A DNA stretch of 13,546 nucleotides from NCBI RefSeq assembly GCF_014359955.1, contig NZ_JACIYL010000029.1, positions 1 to 13,546 of the forward strand, written 5' to 3'. Of this stretch, positions 1-7,738 are shown one piece after another. The notes under the pieces were generated by a model. That model saw only the letters and a program-made list of their open reading frames with translations. It ran no database searches and had not been told where the DNA came from. A program made the translations under genes and the position numbers. Within the stretch, counting starts at the first letter, position 1; the number at the start of each line of letters is the position of its first letter. This DNA is from Thermogutta sp. GTDB taxonomy: Bacteria; Planctomycetota; Planctomycetia; Pirellulales; Thermoguttaceae.

Positions 1-482
1 CTCCATGCACGCCTGCAGGAATCCAGGAACTCCTCGTCCGATCGGGCACCCAGGTTGAGGGGGCAGAGGTTGTCGTGGTCGGGCGGAGTAACATCGTCGG
101 CAAGCCGGTGGCCCTGATGCTCATGCAGAAACGCAAGGGGGCCAATGCCACGGTGACCGTCTGCCACACGCAGACGAGAGACCTCGCGTTTCACACCCGT
201 CGGGCGGACATCCTCATCGTGGCGGCCGGGAAAGCGCAGGCGGTCACGGGGGACATGATCCGTCCGGGAGCCACCGTCATCGATGTGGGGGTCAACCGAA
301 TCGGATACACGGAGACGGGGAAGGCCAAACTGGTCGGAGACGTGGATTTCGAATCAGCGGTCCAAGTTGCGGGCAGGATAACCCCTGTTCCAGGGGGAGT
401 TGGCCCCATGACTATTACGATGCTCATGCGCAACACACTTCGCGCGGCCCGGCTGAGTCTGGGGCTCAACCCGGACGTTTGA
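1..482 (+). CDS. folD: Methylenetetrahydrofolate dehydrogenase / cyclohydrolase, 3' part
   Basis: C-terminal 159 residues of FolD; the gene starts left of the window and the codon phase begins at base 3. FolD is a cytosolic bifunctional enzyme that interconverts 5,10-methylene-THF and 10-formyl-THF, using NAD(P) as redox partner, and supplies one-carbon units for purines and formyl-Met-tRNA. Seen directly: the substrate-site motif [11 protein letters not shown] at the very start, the nucleotide-binding loop [18 protein letters not shown], and the family signature [12 protein letters not shown] near the end. In the E. coli enzyme (about 288 residues) the PCTP motif lies near residue 140, so roughly the second half is present and its length is normal. 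The TGA stop is at 480-482. The next gene on this strand is 555 bases away, so folD is probably not co-transcribed tightly with infA. Family call is firm. Confidence 0.96.
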   Translation, partial: PCTPAGIQELLVRSGTQVEGAEVVVVGRSNIVGKPVALMLMQKRKGANATVTVCHTQTRDLAFHTRRADILIVAAGKAQAVTGDMIRPGATVIDVGVNRIGYTETGKAKLVGDVDFESAVQVAGRITPVPGGVGPMTITMLMRNTLRAARLSLGLNPDV

Positions 483-573
483 GCTGCGTGGGTGTGAACT
501 CAGTTTTGGAGTATGGGAGCTGCGTAACCTGCCTCGAGACGGCATGTCCGGTTCGCTGGGGTGCTTGGCGAAA

Positions 574-603
574 TTGGAAATCGAACCGGCTTGTCCGTAC
601 AAT
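574..603 (+). promoter_or_regulatory. Possible sigma70-type promoter downstream of folD
   Basis: A TTGGAA hexamer at 574-579 (4 of 6 matches to TTGACA) and TACAAT at 598-603 (5 of 6 matches to TATAAT) are separated by 18 bases. Transcription would start near 610 and run toward infA, giving a leader of about 430 bases. Found by eye only; chance matches are common. Confidence 0.3.
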
Positions 604-1026
604 AGGGCAAACAGGTAGTGGGCAGTGAGCAGTGACGAGTCTTCGGGTCAGGGGGCGGAGCTTGTCGGCTATGGCTCGCGCGACAGCGCGGTTTCCACAG
701 ACGCCCGGATTCCGGCGGGCATTGCGAGCTCCTTTTGTGCCGTGGAATCGGCAGCGGGCTGCTGGCCACCCGTCCGTTTGAACCGAACACGGAGGGGTGC
801 TTGCTACCAGCGCCCGGAGGTGCGGAACACCGGCCGAAAGAGCGGTTGGTCGGCTCGCCGCAGGGGTGGGCGGCGTCGAAAGGCTTTCTCCAAGCCTTGG
901 ACCGGAATGGGAACAGCGGTAGGATAGAGTGTCAACATGCCATGCGGTGATTAAGGATTGGCTATTTCCCGCATTGAGGTTGTTTCTGACAGGAATTGGG
1001 TGATGTTCATGGTTCTGGAAAAAGAT

Positions 1027-1032
1027 GGAAGG
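1027..1032 (+). promoter_or_regulatory. Ribosome binding site that fixes the infA start
   Basis: GGAAGG, within GGAAGGTGA, lies 5 bases before the ATG at 1038. It favours that ATG over the in-frame GTG at 996, which would add 14 residues not expected in IF-1. Confidence 0.7.
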
Positions 1033-1037
1033 TGACT

Positions 1038-1262
1038 ATGGCGAAGGAAAAGGAAAAAGGTATTGAAGTGCAAGGTGTGGTGACAGAAGCACTCGCGAAC
1101 ACGAACTTCCGGGTACAGCTCGAGACCGGTCACACGGTTTTGGCCTATGTGGCCGGGAAAATGCGGAAGAACTTCATCCGTATCGTTCCCGGAGACAAAG
1201 TCCGCGTCGAGCTTTCTCCCTACGATCCCACCAAGGGGCGGATCACTTATCGCGAGCGATAG
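1038..1262 (+). CDS. infA: Translation initiation factor IF-1
   Basis: A 74-residue protein; IF-1 is normally about 72. It binds the 30S A site with IF-2 and IF-3 during initiation and is a single S1/OB-fold domain. Seen directly: an N-terminal Lys/Glu run ([15 protein letters not shown]), then the typical IF-1 core with [12 protein letters not shown], the strand [16 protein letters not shown], and the ending [22 protein letters not shown]. The start was chosen for the Shine-Dalgarno match at 1027-1032 and the family length; a GTG at 996 is in frame but has no such support. The N-terminal acidic/basic run is slightly longer than usual. The gene stands alone here, not in a ribosomal-protein operon, which is common for planctomycete infA copies (inference). 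The call is firm. Confidence 0.96.
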   Translation: MAKEKEKGIEVQGVVTEALANTNFRVQLETGHTVLAYVAGKMRKNFIRIVPGDKVRVELSPYDPTKGRITYRER

Positions 1263-1358
1263 TTCTATTCACCCCGCCTTTCTGCCACCCACCTTGAACT
1301 CGCCCGGCACCGTTCGCGTGTGAATTTGATCGGCAACGGCACTAGGGGTGCGTGTGCG

Positions 1359-1392
1359 CGCGGTGTTCCCGCGGGGCTTTGTTTTCTTTTTT
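1359..1392 (+). terminator. Possible weak terminator after infA
   Basis: CGCGG (1359-1363) and CCGCG (1369-1373) can pair as a 5-base-pair stem, followed by GGGCTTTG and a T-rich run at 1378-1392. The stem is short and the T-run is interrupted and offset, so this is only a candidate for the end of the infA transcript. Confidence 0.28.
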
Positions 1393-1539
1393 CATGACCC
1401 GCGTCCTGTTGGCGCCGGTGGGCTGGAAAAGTCCGGGCCCTGGCCGATACGATAAGACGGCGTCGGGAGTGTCTTGCCTGTTCGGCTCCCGCTAAGGGGG
1501 CCTGAGCGCTTGGGCTGAAATCTGCGCGACGTGACTTCC

Positions 1540-2391
1540 ATGTCTGAAGATTCCGCAGTCAAGTCAGTCGTTGTGATCCATCCGTATGTGGATTTGGACG
1601 CCTGCGCGTGTGTGGCCTTTGCAGGCGTGGACGTGGAGCGAGTGCAATTCCTTCCCAGCCACATCACTGAACGACCGCCCGAGCTGGCCACCGCTCGATT
1701 TCTCGACCATCCCCTGGGTATCAAGGGAACGAAGGAAGATGGCGGTCTGGTCCATGCAGCGTGCCTGTTGATGCCGGAAGTGGCGGATCTCGTTAATTCT
1801 CCGTTGTTGAGAGAGATTGATTTTCAGGACACCTATGGGTGGTCGTTTCCCCGCTACAATCTGGCGACGCTCATCACGGCTCTGCGTGCCGAATTTAAGT
1901 CACAGGGTGTGGAAGGTGAGGAGCTGGACCGGGCCATTCTGCGATGCATGGTTCCGATCATTCGTGGGTTGGCTCGGCTGGAACGGCAGCGCCGCACGAA
2001 GCAGGTGACGCTCATCAAGATCGGAGTGTGGCCGTTTGCCCTGCGGGTGGACTCGGAGAACCTCGATCCGCATTTGTCGGCCCAGGTGATTTCCGATCAG
2101 GAGGGAAAGGAATCACGGCCGGTGGGCGTGCTCTACCAGGAGGGCTACAATCTGGGAATCGCGCGGTTTGCCCCGTTCACCGAGCCCGATTTCCGACCGC
2201 TGGCTCCCCATCTGCCCGGCTGGTTCATTCATTCGTCCGGATTTCTCGCGTGCTGGGGCTCAAACAAGGCGCCGCGGTCGGAGCCACCGCCGACAGGCAC
2301 GCCGCAGAACTGGGTGGAACTGTTGCAACTTGTCCAGAAAGTGTTGAGCCACCCCGTGACGAGCGCGGAAAGCGATCGCTCCACCACTTGA
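1540..2391 (+). CDS. Uncharacterised protein with DHH/MYG1-like metal-site motifs
   Basis: A 283-residue cytosolic protein with no signal peptide or membrane segment. Near the N-terminus a hydrophobic strand leads into IHPYVDLDACAC, giving the pattern H14-x3-D18-x-D20-A, as in motif I of DHH-superfamily phosphoesterases. It is followed by FLDHPLG (D56, H57), which resembles the DHH/DHHQ motif, by GGLVHAACLL, and by REIDFQDTYG (D94, D97), which resembles the Asp motif after DHHQ in MYG1-type proteins. By family knowledge these residues bind divalent metal for nuclease or phosphodiester hydrolysis. The remainder (roughly 110-283) shows no motif I recognise; the last 40 residues are Pro/Ser-rich. 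Start: ATG 1540 preferred over the in-frame GTG at 1531; neither has a good Shine-Dalgarno, so the start is uncertain. It sits 101 bases before the haem protein. That the protein is real is likely; the enzyme class is inference. Confidence 0.8.
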   Translation: MSEDSAVKSVVVIHPYVDLDACACVAFAGVDVERVQFLPSHITERPPELATARFLDHPLGIKGTKEDGGLVHAACLLMPEVADLVNSPLLREIDFQDTYGWSFPRYNLATLITALRAEFKSQGVEGEELDRAILRCMVPIIRGLARLERQRRTKQVTLIKIGVWPFALRVDSENLDPHLSAQVISDQEGKESRPVGVLYQEGYNLGIARFAPFTEPDFRPLAPHLPGWFIHSSGFLACWGSNKAPRSEPPPTGTPQNWVELLQLVQKVLSHPVTSAESDRSTT

Positions 2392-2492
2392 TTCTTCGTG
2401 AGAGGTTGGTCACACTAAAAGCCCGAAAAGTCGGTCGGAAACCTGGGGACCGACGCGTGCTTTGTGGTTCTATCGCTTCCGGGAGTTGAGGG

Positions 2493-5009
2493 ATGGTCTA
2501 TCAGCCCTGGCGAAGTCCGTCGCGGCGGTCTGGCGGCGGTTTATCCATCAGTTCTTTGATGCGGCCGGAACTGCTCTGGAGTCTTGTTGGAGCCGCTTTT
2601 TTCAGCACATGCTGGGCGACTTGGGGTGAGGCAGAGCAGGCCCCAACTCCCCCCAGTGCCTGGAAACCGGGGCCGTTACTGCAAAAGATGCTGGCCGGGC
2701 CGCTCTCCAACGTGGAAGAGATCGTCTTTGCCGTGCGGGTTCCCGGTCGCGATCACTGGTACGTGACCTTTGGCAACTACTCGGACGATTCCCATTATCC
2801 CCGGACCCTGGGGTTTAAATTCGAAGACGGCGTGTACTGGGGCTACGGAGAGGGAGGACGGCTTTGTGCGCTCAACCTGCGGACCGGTGCGGTCCGAGTC
2901 TTGCTGGATGACCCGCGGGGTGGTATCCGCGATCCCCAGGTGCATTATGACGGCCGGAAAATCCTTTTCTCTTACCGCAAGGGTGGTACCCATCCATTCC
3001 ATCTTTACGAGATCAACGTTGACGGAACAGGACTGCGGCAATTGACCGATGGGTCCGACGATGACATCGAGCCCACGTACTGCCCGGACGGAAGCATCAT
3101 CTTCTGCTCTTCGCGGTGCAGGCGGTTCGTCAATTGCTGGTACACCCGAGTGGCCGTGCTGTACCGGTGCGACGCGGACGGGAAGAACATCCGACCGCTT
3201 TCCAGCAACAATGATCACGACAACACCCCATGGATGCTTCCGGATGGTCGCGTTCTCTACATGCGATGGGAGTATGTCGATCGCAGCCAGGTGCATTTCC
3301 ATCATTTGTGGACGATGAATCCCGATGGAACATTCCAGACGGTGTTCTTCGGCAACATGTACGGTGGGGTGGCCATGCTGGATGCCAAGCCGATTCCCAA
3401 TACGAATAAGGTTGTTGTTTCCTGGTCGCCGGGACACGGACGGCCGGAGCACCTGGGGCCCGTGGCGATTGTGGATCCCAGTCTTGGTCCGGACAACCAG
3501 GCCGCGGTGAAAACTTTGGGAAAAGGCCGCGATTGGAAAGATCCTTATCCGATCAGCGAAGATTGTTTTTTGGTGGCTCATCCGCGCGGGCTTTTCGTGA
3601 TGGACGGGCAGGGCAACAGTGAGTTGATCTACGAGCTTCCCCCGGGAGAGCGCACGAAGTTTCAGTGCCATGAGCCGCGACCGATTGTTCCCCGGCCTCG
3701 AGAGCTGGTGCTTGCCTCGCGTGTGGACCTGTCCAAGCCGACCGGAACACTCATTCTGGAAGATATCTACGAGGGGCGTAATATGGCGGGAGTTCCCCGC
3801 GGCACGATTAAGAAACTTCTCGTTCTCAAACAATTGCCCAAGCCGGTCAATTTCTCCGGCGGCATGGAGCCTTTGACCATCGGCGGGTCATTTACGCTGG
3901 CGGAAGTGGTGGGAGAAGTTCCGGTGGAGCCGGACGGCTCGGCGCATTTTGAGGTGCCTGCGATCCAGTCGCTCTTTTTTGTCGCGCTGGATGAGAACGA
4001 CATTTCTGTGAAGCGGATGCACAGTTTCGTCACGCTCCAACCGGGAGAAGTGACCAGTTGTGTCGGCTGTCACGAAGTGCGGACGCACTCCCCGCACGCT
4101 ATCCGGACCGATCTTATGGCCCTGCGACGCCCTGCAGACAGGATCCAGCCCATTTCCGATGTGCCCAAAGTCCTGGATTTCCCACGAGACATCCAGCCTA
4201 TTCTCGATCGGCACTGCGTGGCCTGCCACAATCCGGACAGACGGGAAGGGAAAATCGACCTCACGGGTGATCACACCGCTCGTTACTCCATTAGCTACTG
4301 GACAATTCGGGTACACAACCTCGTTTCGGACGGGCGGAATGAACCGCGCGGAAATCGACCGCCTTACAGCTACGGGAGCGCTGCCAGCCGTCTCATGAAA
4401 CTCGTGGATGGAAGCCATTACGGGGTCAAATTGAGTCCACTGGAGCTGAAGACGCTCCGCCTGTGGATTGATACGAGCGCATGCTATCCGGGAACATACG
4501 CCGCACTCGGCTGCGGTTATTACCCGGTCAATCTTCCCTGGGGCGACCTGGGGCAGCGGTGCGGCGCCTGCCATGTGAAAGAGGTGGCCACCCCCGAGGG
4601 GCCGAAAAAAATGGCCGTGTTCAACGGTGGGTTCCCCGGCGCCCTGGAGCCCCTTTGCAATCTGGATAGACCGGAAAAATCCTATCTTTTGCGGGCTCCG
4701 CTGGCGAAGTCGGCAGGAGGTCTGGAAGCCTGCGGCCAGGCGGTGTTTGCCGACACCAGTGATCCGGTTTATCAGAAGACCCTGGCGGCCATTGTTGATG
4801 CCCAGCGCCGCCTGCAGGAAGGAAAGCGGTTCGATATGCCCGGCTTCCGGCCCAATCGCCATTACATCCGTGAAATGCAACGGTTTGGCTTTCTTCCCAA
4901 AGATTTGGGTCCGAATGACCCCATCGACTGTTACCAAGTGGATCGCAAGTACTGGGACTCTTTCCTCTACCAGCCGATAAACACCGGTGGTCTTGCAACC
5001 CAACGGTGA
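2493..5009 (+). CDS. Secreted HzsA-like beta-propeller protein with three c-haem sites
   Basis: An 838-residue exported protein. The N-terminus has a 22-residue Arg/Ser-rich stretch and then a hydrophobic signal (LLWSLVGAAFFS, about 26-37) with a plausible cleavage near GEAEQA; an internal ATG at 2559 (Met23) could be the true start. Residues about 60-410 look like a TolB-type propeller, with repeated blade sequences such as DPQVHYDGRKILFSY (147 on) and PTYCPDGSIIF; cysteines at 197, 205, 209 and 215 cluster in one blade. Residues about 418-528 match the hydrazine synthase alpha middle domain as I remember it (EGRNMAGVPRGTIK, EVPVEPDGSAHFEVPA, FFVALDEN, LQPGEVTSCVGCHE). Haem motifs: CVGCH 523-527, CVACH 575-579 (in PILDRHCVACHN, common in planctomycete cytochromes), CGACH 690-694. 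True HzsA is of similar length but binds two c-haems. No hzsB/hzsC neighbour is visible, so hydrazine synthesis should not be assumed; electron transfer or a redox reaction in the periplasm is the safe inference. GGGAG at 2481-2485 is the Shine-Dalgarno for the first ATG. Confidence 0.9.
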   Translation: MVYQPWRSPSRRSGGGLSISSLMRPELLWSLVGAAFFSTCWATWGEAEQAPTPPSAWKPGPLLQKMLAGPLSNVEEIVFAVRVPGRDHWYVTFGNYSDDSHYPRTLGFKFEDGVYWGYGEGGRLCALNLRTGAVRVLLDDPRGGIRDPQVHYDGRKILFSYRKGGTHPFHLYEINVDGTGLRQLTDGSDDDIEPTYCPDGSIIFCSSRCRRFVNCWYTRVAVLYRCDADGKNIRPLSSNNDHDNTPWMLPDGRVLYMRWEYVDRSQVHFHHLWTMNPDGTFQTVFFGNMYGGVAMLDAKPIPNTNKVVVSWSPGHGRPEHLGPVAIVDPSLGPDNQAAVKTLGKGRDWKDPYPISEDCFLVAHPRGLFVMDGQGNSELIYELPPGERTKFQCHEPRPIVPRPRELVLASRVDLSKPTGTLILEDIYEGRNMAGVPRGTIKKLLVLKQLPKPVNFSGGMEPLTIGGSFTLAEVVGEVPVEPDGSAHFEVPAIQSLFFVALDENDISVKRMHSFVTLQPGEVTSCVGCHEVRTHSPHAIRTDLMALRRPADRIQPISDVPKVLDFPRDIQPILDRHCVACHNPDRREGKIDLTGDHTARYSISYWTIRVHNLVSDGRNEPRGNRPPYSYGSAASRLMKLVDGSHYGVKLSPLELKTLRLWIDTSACYPGTYAALGCGYYPVNLPWGDLGQRCGACHVKEVATPEGPKKMAVFNGGFPGALEPLCNLDRPEKSYLLRAPLAKSAGGLEACGQAVFADTSDPVYQKTLAAIVDAQRRLQEGKRFDMPGFRPNRHYIREMQRFGFLPKDLGPNDPIDCYQVDRKYWDSFLYQPINTGGLATQR

Positions 5010-5078
5010 AGGGGACATCGGGAAAGAAGAGGTTTCTGGCCTCACGAAGGCAGGCCGTCACTCGGCGAGCAGTCGCTG

Positions 5079-6032
5079 TCACTCGGTTTCGTCTTCGTCG
5101 TCCAGCTCCACTTCCACCAGCGGCGAGATGGTCCCATCCAGTTTGAACCTGCCGAGAAGTGACTCGCTGATCAGATTCTTCCCAAGCACCGCCCGATTGG
5201 CCGGTGGGGTCAGCGAGCGATAGAGAACCCACTGGCGGTCGCCAATCTGGATGCGATATCCGACGGCCTCGTCACTGCTGACTTTCCGCAGGCATTCACT
5301 GACCGTGAGGTGCCGCCAGGTGAAGTCGGGGAAGCTGTCTAGAGCATTTTCCCCATTCTCTGCAGGAGCGGATATGTGGTCCACGCGCCAGAGGGCTACA
5401 AAAACGGGGAAGTAGAACCGCCGCGCTGTTACCCGATAGGCCACTCGGATTTCGTTGTCGATGATCGTGATACTGCCCTGGTGGAATCCCTGTTTCCATT
5501 CGGGAAACGCAAGGGGCAAAATGAGCCCTTTCACACCGGACCCGCTCAGGGAAATTTCATGCGTTTCCCGGGCGGCGTGGAGTTGAATGGTTTCCGATGC
5601 CGAAAACCGGAGGCTGTACACCCAGTTTCGTTGTTTCGGGCTCAAAAAAGTTTCCGCGAAAAGGGCGAACCCATCCACAGGGCAGACGGTGATTTGTCTT
5701 TGCTGGCGGATTCCGGGGGCCAACTTCCGTTCATATTCGCGGTGATGGGCTTCCCGGTCGGCAAACTGGCATATTTCTTTCCACGGACTGGTTGGCCCCG
5801 GAATTTCCCCGTCAAGTTCGACGGCCGAATTCCAATTTCCGACAATGACGGATTCTCCAGCGAGGGCGACCGTGCACGCCATCTCATGGTCAGTGACAGC
5901 GAGGTCCACGTGGAGGCTTTCCCGATTTCTTTTCGACCCGAGGCGGAGGCGAGCACATGCTGTGGCCTTTCCGTGGTTGCGCGTGGGTTTCTGCTCGGGC
6001 TGATTCCATCTCTCAGGCGTTGGTTGGTCCAT
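5079..6032 (-). CDS. Hypothetical protein, orphan on the minus strand
   Basis: A 317-residue protein I do not recognise. No signal peptide, transmembrane helix or catalytic motif is evident. The first 40 residues are polar and basic and probably disordered. The body alternates short beta-type strands (ITIIDNEIRVAYRV, RRFYFPVFVALWRVD, YRIQIGDRQWVLYRSL), suggesting an all-beta sandwich. It ends in a strongly acidic tail (VEVELDDEDETE). Preferred over the overlapping plus-strand frame (5376-6191) because its composition is that of a folded protein and because a plausible promoter lies upstream at 6109-6138. The Shine-Dalgarno before ATG 6032 is poor, so an internal start is possible. It converges on the haem protein (69 bases between stops) and diverges from the YdjY lipoprotein. 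Confidence 0.72.
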   Translation of the reverse strand: MDQPTPERWNQPEQKPTRNHGKATACARLRLGSKRNRESLHVDLAVTDHEMACTVALAGESVIVGNWNSAVELDGEIPGPTSPWKEICQFADREAHHREYERKLAPGIRQQRQITVCPVDGFALFAETFLSPKQRNWVYSLRFSASETIQLHAARETHEISLSGSGVKGLILPLAFPEWKQGFHQGSITIIDNEIRVAYRVTARRFYFPVFVALWRVDHISAPAENGENALDSFPDFTWRHLTVSECLRKVSSDEAVGYRIQIGDRQWVLYRSLTPPANRAVLGKNLISESLLGRFKLDGTISPLVEVELDDEDETE

Positions 6033-6108
6033 GTTTGCGATGTGTCCGGTAGCAGGAATCGTACCATGTGTTGGGGTTCTTCGTGCCTTTTCCCACTCGA
6101 CTTCATCG

Positions 6109-6138
6109 ATTATCGTAGTGAGGGGAGAGTAACTTCAA
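6109..6138 (-). promoter_or_regulatory. Likely promoter for the minus-strand orphan gene
   Basis: On the minus strand, TTGAAG (6138-6133, 4 of 6 matches) and GATAAT (6114-6109, 5 of 6 matches) are separated by 18 bases. Transcription would start near 6102, about 70 bases before ATG 6032. The -10 lies in a small palindrome, CGATTATCG (6107-6115). Found by eye. Confidence 0.4.
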
Positions 6139-6270
6139 CCGCCGGCCCCGCCCGGAGTGATGCGACACGAGGCGTCGAGTTTTCGTGTTGAGAGTTCCCG
6201 GAGACGGAAAAAACTGACCGGTGCTTTCGAGGTATCCCAGGTGAAATGCATAGTTCCTTCGGAAAAAGAG

Positions 6271-7662
6271 ATGGCGATGAGATCGCAGACGCTGCTAGGT
6301 TTTCTCGCGATTCTATTGAGTGTTATTCCCTTTGAAACCGGATGTCGCAGGGAGCAATCAGGGACCACTGTCTCGCAAGCGGATGCCCAGTTCCAGGAAA
6401 AGGCTGCTGTCCGTAGGGACGAAGGGAAACAGACTCAGCCGCCCGGCCCCGCCGTGGCCAACCCTCCGGAAGCGAATGCCGGCGAGTCAACGCCATCTGC
6501 AGCGAATTTGATGGATATCCTGGACATTGAGCTCAAGGCTGCCACAGAATGGCAGGCCGGGAACGAAGTCACCTTTCATGTGGAGGTGACAAACCACGGG
6601 GAGGTCCCGGTCGATCACATTGAGATTCAAGGGAGTGTTCAGTTCGGGCTTCAGGACACGATCAGCGAAGCACGATGGACCTTTCCTGTGGGGCGGCTTT
6701 CAGCCGGACAAACCGTCTCGCCGGTGCTCAGCTATGTCTGCACAAAGCCTGGCATCTGGTATGTCGCGGCAGCCATCTACCAGAAAGGTGAGCTAATCAA
6801 GGCGACGACGAGGACGCTCTATATTCGGGAAACAGAATCCCCGAAGCCAAAGGAAAAACTTGAAAAGGAAACCGTCTCCCTCGGTCCGCCGCTCGTGGAG
6901 CATCCGGAACGCTTGCAGCGGCTGCACCCCGAGTATCCCATCTGGTTGGATGCAGAAGGCCGTGCGGTGGTCATGATCGGCCAGGTCTGTCAGCGTCAGG
7001 CCCCTCTGGAATTATTCGCATGTTTAAAGAATTCCAAGGAACACGAATCAGTTGTCTCCATTGATACCCGCGCGTACATTGTCCACGCTGGGCTTCTGGC
7101 TCTGGGCGTGGAACCCGGGCGACCCGTGCAATTCTACCCCGAATACCGCCCGGCAGAAGGCCCAGAAATCGACGTCATCGTGGCCTGGAAGGATCCTGAG
7201 GGCAAGGTCCACACTACACCGGCCCAACAGTGGGTGAGGGACGTCCGCACAAAACAGCCGATGAGCTACCCGTGGATCTTCACAGGCAGCCAGCTTCTCA
7301 CCGATGAGGAGACGGGAAAGCAGTATTATTACGCCGACACCACGGGAGAGCTCATCTGCGTCTCGAATTTCCCGTCAGCGGTGCTCGACCTGCCCATCCG
7401 CAGCACCGATAGTAACGATGCCCTCCTGTTCGAGGCGTTTACCGAGAATATTCCGCCGCTCGGAACTCCGGTCACCGTGATTCTGAAACCGAAAGGGACG
7501 AACACATCGCCGAAGTCTTCCGACGAGGGGGCCATGTCAACGCCGCCGACTCCTGCCGAATCAGCAGGCGAGAAAGAGTCCGCCCATCCATCGGCCGACA
7601 CCTCAGGTGCGGCAGAACAAAAGCCTTCGGATGACCGTTCCAAGAATTCACCGATGCAGTGA
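6271..7662 (+). CDS. Putative lipoprotein with Ig-like and YdjY domains
   Basis: A 463-residue exported protein. The start MAMRSQTLLGFLAILL gives a short basic n-region and hydrophobic core ending in FETGC, so Cys25 could be lipidated; the Glu at -3 is unusual for a lipobox. The frame is open upstream to 6157, but that extension has no signal character and ATG 6271/6277 is preceded by GGAAAAAGAG. Domains: a disordered Pro/Gln/Ala linker (26-80); a CARDB/DUF11-like Ig sandwich (about 82-186, WQAGNEVTFHVEVTNHGEVPVDHIEIQG is split across strands typical of this fold); a charged linker; a YdjY domain (about 222-406, YPIWLDAEGRAVVMIGQVC, then RAYIVHAGLLALGVEPG and SNFPSAVLDLP); and a Ser/Pro/Glu-rich tail. 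YdjY domains are frequent in planctomycete envelope proteins but have no established biochemical role. The hydrolase 76 bases downstream may be co-transcribed. Confidence 0.86.
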   Translation: MAMRSQTLLGFLAILLSVIPFETGCRREQSGTTVSQADAQFQEKAAVRRDEGKQTQPPGPAVANPPEANAGESTPSAANLMDILDIELKAATEWQAGNEVTFHVEVTNHGEVPVDHIEIQGSVQFGLQDTISEARWTFPVGRLSAGQTVSPVLSYVCTKPGIWYVAAAIYQKGELIKATTRTLYIRETESPKPKEKLEKETVSLGPPLVEHPERLQRLHPEYPIWLDAEGRAVVMIGQVCQRQAPLELFACLKNSKEHESVVSIDTRAYIVHAGLLALGVEPGRPVQFYPEYRPAEGPEIDVIVAWKDPEGKVHTTPAQQWVRDVRTKQPMSYPWIFTGSQLLTDEETGKQYYYADTTGELICVSNFPSAVLDLPIRSTDSNDALLFEAFTENIPPLGTPVTVILKPKGTNTSPKSSDEGAMSTPPTPAESAGEKESAHPSADTSGAAEQKPSDDRSKNSPMQ

Positions 7663-7738
7663 TCGGAAGCCGGAACAGGCGAATGCCGTTGGGTGGAATG
7701 TTGTCTTTGTACCTGAAGAGGAGCTTTAGATCCCGTCC

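Larger units (their letters stand above)
483..1037. other. 555-base gene-free stretch between folD and infA
   Basis: No convincing coding region: the open frames here translate into Ser/Arg/Gly-rich sequence without domain features. It holds a possible promoter (574-603) and several small inverted repeats: GGAGCT 657-662 with AGCTCC 727-732, enclosing a GCCCG/CGGGC hairpin (703-720); and AAGGCTT 880-886 with AAGCCTT 892-898. It could be a long infA leader, a noncoding RNA, or degenerate sequence. I see no match to RNase P RNA, tmRNA, SRP RNA or any riboswitch consensus I know. Confidence 0.5.

Noticed and set aside
625..927. 100-residue frame between folD and infA
   Set aside because: Low-order Ser/Arg/Gly sequence with no Shine-Dalgarno and no recognisable feature.
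1944..2489. 181-residue plus-strand frame overlapping the DHH-like gene
   Set aside because: Out-of-frame shadow rich in Gly, Ala and Arg; no motif, and it overlaps a better-supported gene.
2676..3833. 385-residue minus-strand frame inside the haem protein gene
   Set aside because: Antisense shadow of a GC-rich gene; the sense frame has clear domains, and the antisense translation has none.
3888..5045. Second 385-residue minus-strand frame antisense to the haem protein
   Set aside because: Same reasoning; the sense frame carries three CxxCH motifs. The equal length of the two antisense frames appears to be coincidence.
5038..5056. Terminator between the convergent haem protein and orphan genes (GGCCT/AGGCC)
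   Set aside because: Five-pair stem with a 9-base loop and no T-run on either strand.
5376..6191. 271-residue plus-strand frame overlapping the minus-strand orphan
   Set aside because: Composition lacks regular strand or helix patterns, and the minus-strand product looks folded and has a promoter candidate.
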